Made by a program: the position numbers and the translations under genes
Origin: a virus
DNA length: 30,476 nucleotides
IMG/VR virus record: IMGVR_UViG_3300022074_000240
Location: 1-30,476 of that record
Reading direction: 5' to 3' (one strand)
Part shown: in pieces, positions 25,299 through 30,476 of the stretch
How the letters are laid out: each line of letters begins with the position of its first letter
Position numbering within the stretch: position 1 is the first letter of the stretch
Notes under the pieces: model-generated
Databases searched by the model: none
The model's input: only the letters and a program-made list of their open reading frames with translations
Told to the model about the DNA's origin: nothing

Positions 25299-25313
25299 GT
25301 TCGCATAATGTTC
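25299..25313 (+). promoter_or_regulatory. Candidate SOS box (alphaproteobacterial LexA type)
   Basis: GTTC-GCATAAT-GTTC exactly fits GTTC-N7-GTTC, the LexA-binding consensus established in alphaproteobacteria. It is in the 281-base gap before the membrane protein/exonuclease/ERF/LexA-like operon. A CATAAT (25304-25309) and TATACA (25317-25322) overlap or adjoin it as possible -10 elements; no strong -35 is visible. By my rough estimate about 0.5 chance hits occur in 30 kb, far fewer in intergenic DNA alone. The rest of the gap has a GAACAT dyad partner near 25334 and a G-run cluster near 25385-25420. Confidence 0.55.
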
Positions 25314-25515
25314 GTATATACAAGGTGTTATCAGAACATATATAAACCATGATACAAGCAAACATACACCAAAGCAGAAAACAGGGAAAATCTGGCTTCT
25401 GTCAAGGGAAAGGGTTTTGGGGTTTATATTTGATGTTTAAGAATGATTTGCTGTTTATACAAATAAAATCTCTTAAATTTCTGATTTAACTACTTAATAT
25501 TAAAAAAGGATCACT

Positions 25516-25749
25516 ATGTCTGTAATTATAAGAAACGATAACTCCCCGATCTCGAAAAATAAATATCTAACAATAATAAGAGATCAAGTAAATTTATATA
25601 TTAAGCCCGAATGGCTTGGTATCGCTAATAAAATCATACAAGCATCATACCGATTAATTATCACTTTGATAAGTTTTATTCTCACACTAAGTCTTGGTGT
25701 CATTATCCCCATTTTTTTGTTTGTACTCTTAAATATAGGAGGTCAATAA
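25516..25749 (+). CDS. Small single-span membrane protein
   Basis: A 77-residue protein with a hydrophilic N-terminal half and one hydrophobic helix at about 47-72 (RLIITLISFILTLSLGVIIP, then IFLFVLLNI). A good AAAGGA ribosome site precedes the ATG. It leads the recombination operon, and its end carries the AGGAGGT ribosome site of the exonuclease gene. The function is unknown; superinfection exclusion is one possibility for a membrane protein in an integration/early block, but nothing in the sequence proves it. Confidence 0.65.
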   Translation: MSVIIRNDNSPISKNKYLTIIRDQVNLYIKPEWLGIANKIIQASYRLIITLISFILTLSLGVIIPIFLFVLLNIGGQ

Positions 25750-26688
25750 ATGCCTAAACTTACGATAACTGGAAAAGAATTAGGCTGTTCGGAATTACCT
25801 AGTATTGTTGAAACTCATGATGGTTTTACTGGGTATAATAGCAGAAACGATGTCTTAAAAAGGCATATTGATGCTAGAGTTAGTGGTCATGTCGATAATC
25901 GCTTGGGTGATGTGAACGCTAAAGTTAGGGCTGGAAATTATATGGAAGGCACTATAGGGCAGATGGTCCTAGATAAACTGAACCAAATAGGAAAAGTCAC
26001 TACTTCATTACCTACTGAAGCAGATAGAAATCCTCTTGTTCCAGGTCTAGGATCATCACCCGATTACTATGTAACAATACAAGACAGCATTGAGTTTAAA
26101 GATAACTTTCAAGTATCACACACATTAACAGGTAAAGGATTATTAGAGATTAAGAATTCTACGATACCTGGATATCCAACTAATGTTCGTATTCAAGCAC
26201 AAGGCCAAATGCTTTGCGGTAATTTCTCTTGGTGCATTGTAGCAAGGTTAGTTAGTGGTTGGGATCTACAATTGTATGTTGAATATTCTAATAGAGATGT
26301 CCAAGAAAAAATAACAGAAGCTGTTACAGACTTTTGGCATCGTGTTGAAACAGAGGATTATTATGATCCAGACAGTTCTTCTGAAGCTAGTCGTTTAATT
26401 AAAGGTAACGGTATTGCAGACCCAATAGATTTATCTGGCAATAATCAATTACCTACTTTGATACATGAATGGAAAGCTAATGAAAAGATTATGAAACATT
26501 CTAAACAAATTAAAGATGACTTAGAGATTCATATGAAGTCTATATTAGGTCAAAACGAAGTAGCCAAGTGTCAAAACTATGAACTACGACACACCACCGT
26601 AAATTATAAACCACAGCCAGAGAAGTTAGTTCCAGCTAAAGAAGGATACAGCACAAGACGATTTGGTATTAAGGAGTTAAATGAGTAA
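25750..26688 (+). CDS. YqaJ-type (lambda Exo-like) recombination exonuclease
   Basis: A 312-residue PD-(D/E)XK nuclease. Motifs in order: Glu66 in AGNYMEGTIGQMVLDKL, Asp105 in GLGSSPDYYV, the Glu-X-Lys pair at 133-135 (GLLEIKNST), and the glutamine motif RIQAQGQMLCG (148-156). Spacing is that of viral recombinase YqaJ/lambda exonuclease proteins, which resect double-stranded ends to give 3' single strands. The C-terminal ~120 residues are less typical. It is paired with an ERF-type annealing protein downstream (8-base overlap), forming a Red-like system for recombination or concatemer formation. Confidence 0.85.
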   Translation: MPKLTITGKELGCSELPSIVETHDGFTGYNSRNDVLKRHIDARVSGHVDNRLGDVNAKVRAGNYMEGTIGQMVLDKLNQIGKVTTSLPTEADRNPLVPGLGSSPDYYVTIQDSIEFKDNFQVSHTLTGKGLLEIKNSTIPGYPTNVRIQAQGQMLCGNFSWCIVARLVSGWDLQLYVEYSNRDVQEKITEAVTDFWHRVETEDYYDPDSSSEASRLIKGNGIADPIDLSGNNQLPTLIHEWKANEKIMKHSKQIKDDLEIHMKSILGQNEVAKCQNYELRHTTVNYKPQPEKLVPAKEGYSTRRFGIKELNE

Positions 26689-27346
26689 TATATATTTAAA
26701 GATGAACAATGTTATGGCTGGATGTCAGCCTATTGTTAAAGATAAAGCTAAAGGTATTCCCTATCCTGTGCTGCCCTGGAATAAAGTGTCAGACATGGTG
26801 AAGGATTTATTAGTAAAAGAAAAGATTACTTTTATACCTCAGATAAGAGAAACAATTGCCAATGGTAATATGACTATCACAACAGTTGATGGTGAGTTTA
26901 TTAATGCAGAAAATCCGGAAGAGAAGATTACCATTAATGGCTTTACTGGATACGGTATTGATAGTTCAGATAAAGGACCAGGTAAGGCTTACTCTTATGC
27001 AATAAAATATTTATTTATTAAAACATTTTGTATGCAGATTGGTGATGATGAGGATAGTGAAAAATCTAATCCTCAAGCACAGCCAATTGATAAGCTAGTA
27101 AAAGTTTCTGATAAAAAAGTTGTTAATCTTAATACAAAAAAGCAAGATGATATTATAGTTGCAATGCAACGCATAATTAAAAATGCTGAGTCTACATTAG
27201 AGACAAGACAAGCAGATTTAGAAAATTATTTTTTTAATCAAGACTCAGTTATTAAAACGCTTACACCAGCACAGCAAAAACAACTAACAGATGTATTTGA
27301 TAGTTATCATCGTCAAATAAAAGCAAAGATTAAGGAATCAAAATGA
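26681..27346 (+). CDS. ERF family single-strand annealing protein
   Basis: A 221-residue protein with the ERF signature: an N-terminal domain ending in GFTGYGIDSSDKGPGKAYSY and IKYLFIKTFCMQIGDDED (about 88-125), close to the family's G-(S/D)KGPGKA-YA-KY-L---F pattern. The C-terminal half is a charged linker and helices. ERF proteins, first known from phage P22, anneal complementary single strands; the partner exonuclease is encoded just upstream. An AAGGAG ribosome site lies in the exonuclease 3' end. Confidence 0.85.
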   Translation: MSNIYLKMNNVMAGCQPIVKDKAKGIPYPVLPWNKVSDMVKDLLVKEKITFIPQIRETIANGNMTITTVDGEFINAENPEEKITINGFTGYGIDSSDKGPGKAYSYAIKYLFIKTFCMQIGDDEDSEKSNPQAQPIDKLVKVSDKKVVNLNTKKQDDIIVAMQRIIKNAESTLETRQADLENYFFNQDSVIKTLTPAQQKQLTDVFDSYHRQIKAKIKESK

Positions 27347-27552
27347 TAGGTCCAACTGAGAAACAACAAAGGTGTTTAAATTTTATTAAAGATTTTTTAG
27401 ATAAAGAAAAAAGATCACCTACACTTAGACAGATTAAAGATCATCTTGAATTAAAATCACATACTTCTGTTTGGCATATGCTGAGACGTATGGAGGAAAG
27501 AAATCTAATTAAAGTACACATTGGTAAAGCAAATGGGATTGAGGTCCTATGA
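27343..27552 (+). CDS. LexA-type helix-turn-helix protein without protease domain
   Basis: This 69-residue protein aligns over its whole length with the LexA N-terminal domain: GPTEKQQRCLNFIKDFLDKE, then SPTLRQIKDHLELKSHTSVW and HMLRRMEERNLIKV, ending GIEVL like the GIRLL of E. coli LexA. The S24 autoprotease/dimerisation domain is absent, so it cannot be inactivated by RecA-stimulated self-cleavage. It probably binds SOS-type sites or a phage operator; the GTTC-N7-GTTC box upstream of the same operon is a candidate target. It overlaps ERF by 4 bases and the next gene by 4 (ATGA). Confidence 0.85.
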   Translation: MIGPTEKQQRCLNFIKDFLDKEKRSPTLRQIKDHLELKSHTSVWHMLRRMEERNLIKVHIGKANGIEVL

Positions 27553-27674
27553 CGGAACAAGATATAAATTTTGATACTGCAAAAATAGAGAAGTGGATGG
27601 AAAATAACAAAGAAAATCCGTATGTCTTAATACTTGGCAACATCTGGCTTCGTAAATTGTGGAATTTAATATAG
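27549..27674 (+). CDS. 41-residue protein at the end of the rightward operon
   Basis: An ATGA overlap with the LexA-like gene starts a frame reading MTEQDINFDTAKIEKWMENN and ending in hydrophobic/aromatic residues (ILGNIWLRKLWNLI). The classic coupled start and the position just before the convergent hairpin region support it as real. The function is unknown. Confidence 0.5.
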   Translation: MTEQDINFDTAKIEKWMENNKENPYVLILGNIWLRKLWNLI

Positions 27675-27835
27675 TTTCTAAAGAGGTTTTTGTTTTTTTT
27701 TCCTTCTTTAGAATAGGGGCTGGTTACTCCTTACTAAAAAAACTAGCCCCACCCTCTAATTAGCCATATAAGGACCATACAAGAGGTTTAGTGTTTTTAA
27801 GGCACAATCACCCTAGGAGGGTGCTAGAAATGGAT
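27675..27835. terminator. Convergent intergenic region with hairpins (transcript ends)
   Basis: Rightward and leftward operons meet here. Inverted repeats: TTCTAAAGA/TCTTTAGAA (27676-27684, 27705-27713) enclosing a T-rich loop; GGGGCTGGTT/AACTAGCCCC (27716-27725, 27741-27750; one G-T wobble in the + strand RNA); and CACCCT-AGG-AGGGTG (27809-27823), 13 bases past the leftward stop. None has an ideal downstream U-tract, so termination may rely on Rho or on convergent structure. No gene is seen in the gap. Confidence 0.45.
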
Positions 27836-28120
27836 TTAAAGGTGTATTCTGACAATCTTTTTAACGATACCTACAGGAAAAACATTGCGATCACCGTAAG
27901 ATTCTTCATTATCTACTTGATAGGTAGCAAATGTATAAATGTAGTCTTTTGTTCGCTTGTATAAATAACATTTACTAATTAAATTTGCTGGTTTCATTTT
28001 TCCAAACTCTTCTGCTGTAGCAATACTACTGTCACCTAAAATATCCATCCAATGTATTTCTACTTCGGGATACTTTTTACCGTGTACTGTTATAGATTTA
28101 TATTTTCGTGAGTTCGCCAT
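27836..28120 (-). CDS. Small protein at the end of the lysis-side operon, unknown function
   Basis: A 94-residue protein from ATG 28120, which has a GGAAGGTGGG ribosome site; a GTG at 28132 is the alternative. It contains VHGKKYPEVEIHWMDILGDS and FGKMKPANLISKCYLYKRTKD, a beta-rich fold with a charged surface that recurs as a hypothetical protein in marine phages to my memory. No catalytic motif. It overlaps the phosphoesterase by 23 bases and ends before the convergent hairpins. Confidence 0.6.
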   Translation of the reverse strand: MANSRKYKSITVHGKKYPEVEIHWMDILGDSSIATAEEFGKMKPANLISKCYLYKRTKDYIYTFATYQVDNEESYGDRNVFPVGIVKKIVRIHL

Positions 28121-28817
28121 CCCACCTTCCACCTTTTAATAATCGCATTGGTATTAAATGTGGTATGCCTTTGTTGATTAACATACATCCAAGTACAGGT
28201 CTAGCTAGTGATCCATTCCTGGAATAAGCAAAAGCCATACTATCTTTATCTATCATACTTCCAATCGTACACGCCCACTTTAAACTTTCTGGTGTAGAAA
28301 AATAGGTACAGGTAAATAAACTGTGAAAATGTGATTGCACATATCCATCATAGCCAAGAGCCTGGGCTGACTTTACACAATCTTTATTAAGGTTATGTAT
28401 AAAATAAAAAGAACCCCATTTAGATTTAATAAGAATATGAGAGTGCCAAGTCCATTTATTTTTATCTACTTCTAATACATCAGCATATTCTTTCATCATT
28501 TGCTCTGGTAACATGTGATGTTTTCTTTTACGGTAGAGAAGGGAGCCATGATTAGAATGTAAGAACATCATGTCGGGAACAATCTCTTTTAACTTATGTA
28601 AAAAAATTTTAGCTTGATCTAATTCTTTAGTAGGTGCATCTAAATCTGGATCAGTTTGATGAAAAGACCAAGAATTACCATCCACCTCATCTCCCATACA
28701 AACCCATCTTGTAGGCTTGTACTTTTTCTTACACGCTTTAATAAAAGCTAATGCATCTCTATGCTGGTAGGGAGAATGAAGGTCAGAGATACAAAATATT
28801 CTTTTGTTTATGTCCAC
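28098..28817 (-). CDS. Calcineurin-like metallophosphoesterase
   Basis: A 239-residue protein starting with GTG right after the holin stop. It has the dinuclear-metal motifs in order: DLH (Asp12, His14), GDEVD (Asp43, Asp46), SNH (Asn89, His90), an IHN segment in the middle and SHFH near residue 160. These are mild variants of D-X-H, GD-X-X-D, GNH-D and GH-X-H. The fold cleaves phosphomonoesters or phosphodiesters; the substrate (protein phosphate, nucleotide or DNA end) cannot be told. It is embedded in a lysis-side operon, which is unusual. Confidence 0.82.
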   Translation of the reverse strand: MDINKRIFCISDLHSPYQHRDALAFIKACKKKYKPTRWVCMGDEVDGNSWSFHQTDPDLDAPTKELDQAKIFLHKLKEIVPDMMFLHSNHGSLLYRKRKHHMLPEQMMKEYADVLEVDKNKWTWHSHILIKSKWGSFYFIHNLNKDCVKSAQALGYDGYVQSHFHSLFTCTYFSTPESLKWACTIGSMIDKDSMAFAYSRNGSLARPVLGCMLINKGIPHLIPMRLLKGGRWDGELTKI

Positions 28818-29207
28818 TTACTTTTTAAATTTCATTAATTTATCTACGCCACGGTATCCTATAGCACTAGACAATCCCGCAAAAAGTAGCCACATATACC
28901 ATTCTGGAAGTTCTTCTAAAACGGAGAAGCCAACTTTAATATGCTCTACTGCTGGTGGATAAAAAGCACATAGACATGGTGCAAGTAAAATAGCTAAGAC
29001 TACTTCATCTTTATACGATGTTTCTAAATTCTTTTGTGCTTGGTTCTCCCATTTAATTTTACCTTCAGCCATTAATTCTTGCTGTTTGATTTTAGCTTTG
29101 ACTTCGCTGTTCTTTAACTCTTGTTTTAATTTTCTACCCTCAACAACAGATTCTGTTACAGTTTTTGCAATGTTTGTTAATGGGCTAAGTAAACTAAATA
29201 AAGCCAT
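28818..29207 (-). CDS. Putative holin
   Basis: A 129-residue protein with a charged, Lys/Glu-rich N-terminal helix (residues 20-65) followed by two hydrophobic segments (about 69-85, VVLAILLAPCLCAFYPP; about 103-119, MWLLFAGLSSAIGYRG) and a basic tail (LMKFKK). The layout resembles class II-type phage holins that form membrane pores releasing endolysin. The endolysin gene is directly upstream in transcription, overlapping by one base. Holin assignment is from topology and neighbourhood. Confidence 0.65.
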   Translation of the reverse strand: MALFSLLSPLTNIAKTVTESVVEGRKLKQELKNSEVKAKIKQQELMAEGKIKWENQAQKNLETSYKDEVVLAILLAPCLCAFYPPAVEHIKVGFSVLEELPEWYMWLLFAGLSSAIGYRGVDKLMKFKK

Positions 29208-29656
29208 TATATTTCCCTCAACTTTCTTGATATTTCTTGCACCCTATGTGGTACTTGACGATGCCATTTTGATCGTAAAATTTCTTCGGATGCTTCTTCG
29301 TGTTTTCCTTCTTTAATTAATTTAATAGTATTTTTAAATTTACTAAAACCATTTTTGCCCAGAACAAAAACACACTCTATTCCAGCTTCCTTCGCCATAG
29401 GATGACAATCACCTAACAATTGATCTGCCCCAGCTTTGGCTTTAGAAAAATCTATTTCAAATAATGTTTCTATAAAATCATAACCATATTCTTTGGTAAC
29501 ATCTATGTTATCACTCTCTGTAACACGGTGTCCGTGGCCAATTGTAAAGAATGGTTCTTTTACCAATCCATCCGCTGTGTTGTATTCTAACTGATAGGCT
29601 CTTAATCTTAGCCCTTCATGTTTTTTAATTTCATCTTTTAATCTGTAATAGTCCAT
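29207..29656 (-). CDS. T4-type lysozyme endolysin (GH24 family)
   Basis: A 149-residue muramidase. The catalytic Glu14 is in KKHEGLRLRAYQ, the Thr-Ile-Gly-His-Gly-His motif (residues 37-44) matches TIG-X-GH, and the C-terminal SKWHRQVPHRVQEISRKLR matches the family's W--Q-P-R---- block. The second catalytic residue (Asp20 in T4) is replaced by Leu23/Glu24, with an insertion of about 11 residues (YNTADGLVKEP) before the Thr. It degrades peptidoglycan at lysis and needs the adjacent holin. No signal peptide is evident. Ribosome site GGAGAG precedes the ATG, inside the 3' end of the previous gene. Confidence 0.85.
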   Translation of the reverse strand: MDYYRLKDEIKKHEGLRLRAYQLEYNTADGLVKEPFFTIGHGHRVTESDNIDVTKEYGYDFIETLFEIDFSKAKAGADQLLGDCHPMAKEAGIECVFVLGKNGFSKFKNTIKLIKEGKHEEASEEILRSKWHRQVPHRVQEISRKLREI

Positions 29657-29877
29657 ATAGTATTCTCTCCATTCATATTCATTTCTTCAAAGCATTTAGT
29701 ACGCATATACAAACCTCGTTCTGTAAACTCTGGATGGAGTACGTTTATCAACTCATTCATCTTGAAATTGCACTCTGCCAAGGTTTCAAATTTCACAGGT
29801 ATCCTAACATCAAAACACAGATTTGTCGATTGTATGTTTGAGACGCACAAGATACCAGCAATAATATAGTTAATCAT
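29638..29877 (-). CDS. Small exported Cys-containing protein
   Basis: From ATG 29877, with GGAGG four bases upstream, this is a 79-residue protein; a start at 29910 would lie inside the dioxygenase gene. Residues 1-18 are hydrophobic (MINYIIAGILCVSNIQS), a likely signal or anchor, followed by four Cys-containing segments (NLCFDVRIP, AECNFKMNE, TKCFEEM). Exported disulfide-bonded proteins like this occur beside lysis genes; spanin-like or superinfection roles are guesses. It overlaps the endolysin gene by 19 bases. Confidence 0.65.
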   Translation of the reverse strand: MINYIIAGILCVSNIQSTNLCFDVRIPVKFETLAECNFKMNELINVLHPEFTERGLYMRTKCFEEMNMNGENTIWTITD

Positions 29878-29878
29878 A

Positions 29879-30454
29879 CTACCTCCAGGGTTGACCACAT
29901 ACCCAGCCAACTAAAGAATAGCGTGTACCTTTTGTGACAGGTTTAACACGATGATATAAGTAACTAGGAAATATAATAGCACCACCTTGCGTAGTTTTAT
30001 CTAATGTTTTAATTCTATCTTTGTCATTAGGATTACCTATTTCAAATTGAAAATTACCACCGTCATATTCTGCTGGATCATTTAATAAAATACTAAAACT
30101 AATCTTGCGTACTAATCCTTCTAAGTATCCATCTTCAAAAGGTTTATCTAAATCATTATCCCTATGCCAATCATAAAAATCACTTTCACCGTAGCTAGTG
30201 AATTGTATGCACTCTATAACCATAGTTTGTAAGTTCCACCGCAATTGGTCGTTCGCCTGTTGTAATTGTGTATACAAGATTTGACCTAAATGAAAGTCGT
30301 TCATCCAACTGATTTTGGATTTGCGTTGTTTCTGTTGGTCTTTGCCCCAAGTCTTGCCCTCCGTCAAATTCTTCTTCCCATTCTGTATTATCGTCTGGCA
30401 ATCTGTTACTTTCAAGAAGTTGTTGAAGTAACCATAGTTTATAGGTGTTATCAT
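29879..30454 (-). CDS. PKHD-type 2-oxoglutarate/Fe(II) dioxygenase
   Basis: A 191-residue double-stranded beta-helix oxygenase. Iron ligands are His97 and Asp99 in YDWHRDND and His168 in FPSYLYHRV; Arg178 in KGTRYSLVGWVCG should bind 2-oxoglutarate. The N-terminal FNNFLKVTDCQTIIQNGKK is typical of prolyl-hydroxylase-like (PKHD) proteins. The reaction would be hydroxylation of a protein residue or other substrate using O2 and 2-oxoglutarate. It precedes the exported protein by one base. A collagen-like fiber, at the other window edge, is a possible substrate. Upstream, the last 22 bases of the window are not enough to call a gene. Confidence 0.88.
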   Translation of the reverse strand: MITPINYGYFNNFLKVTDCQTIIQNGKKNLTEGKTWGKDQQKQRKSKISWMNDFHLGQILYTQLQQANDQLRWNLQTMVIECIQFTSYGESDFYDWHRDNDLDKPFEDGYLEGLVRKISFSILLNDPAEYDGGNFQFEIGNPNDKDRIKTLDKTTQGGAIIFPSYLYHRVKPVTKGTRYSLVGWVCGQPWR

Positions 30455-30476
30455 TTGTCATCCGTTTCTTCGCTTG

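Noticed and set aside
25385-25420. Four G-runs (possible G-quadruplex) before the membrane protein gene
   Set aside because: One loop would be about 19 bases long and the runs are mostly three G; weak as a quadruplex.
25349-25489. 46-codon frame in the gap after the tyrosine recombinase
   Set aside because: No ribosome site, no recognisable features and it runs through a G-run cluster; probably not a gene.
30195-30461. 88-residue frame overlapping the dioxygenase start; it is also in frame with the cut gene at position 1 if the window ends are joined
   Set aside because: It overlaps 260 bases of a gene with clear catalytic motifs, lacks recognisable features, and in-frame joining has a one-in-three chance; direct end-to-end closure therefore looks false.

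Overview
The window looks like most of a small, low-GC (about one third G+C by eye), tailed double-stranded DNA phage, probably marine and probably infecting an alphaproteobacterium. The host guess is inference. It rests on the T7-like podovirus virion genes, the PKHD-type dioxygenase, marine-style tail-fiber repeats, a GTTC-N7-GTTC box of the alphaproteobacterial LexA type, and the base composition. No rRNA, tRNA, CRISPR array or insertion sequence was recognised.

Layout. A long leftward block (22863 down to 1) begins with three replication-type genes: DUF3310, a stand-alone DnaA domain IV protein, and a winged-helix initiator with a candidate internal origin. After a structured G/C-run spacer it carries small genes and both terminase subunits. 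Next come a gp13-like protein, small basic proteins and the portal. Two small head genes, scaffold, capsid and a decoration-like protein follow. After an intrinsic terminator come tail tubular proteins A and B, a gp14-like and a gp15-like protein, two roughly 1000-residue ejection proteins, and a fiber with a collagen-like stalk. A rightward block (22971-27674) carries a serine recombinase, a winged-helix protein, a tyrosine recombinase between direct repeats, an SOS-type box, a small membrane protein, a YqaJ-type exonuclease, an ERF-type annealing protein, a LexA-type helix-turn-helix protein without a protease domain, and a 41-residue protein. A second leftward block (30454 down to 27836) holds a PKHD dioxygenase, a small exported protein, a GH24 endolysin, a putative holin, a calcineurin-like phosphoesterase and a small protein. 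It converges on the rightward block at a hairpin-rich gap.

How it fits together. If the molecule is circular or circularly permuted, the second leftward block is the tail of the late operon (virion, then lysis), and the two transcription directions diverge at 22864-22970 and converge at 27675-27835. The virion and packaging set is T7-type. No T7-type RNA polymerase, DNA polymerase, primase-helicase or T7 exonuclease is visible. Replication instead looks lambda-like (initiator with internal iterons, host replisome presumably recruited), with a Red-like exonuclease/annealing pair and an integration module. A temperate or recombination-dependent lifestyle is therefore plausible. Both window edges appear to be cut, so genes may be missing between position 1 and position 30476.
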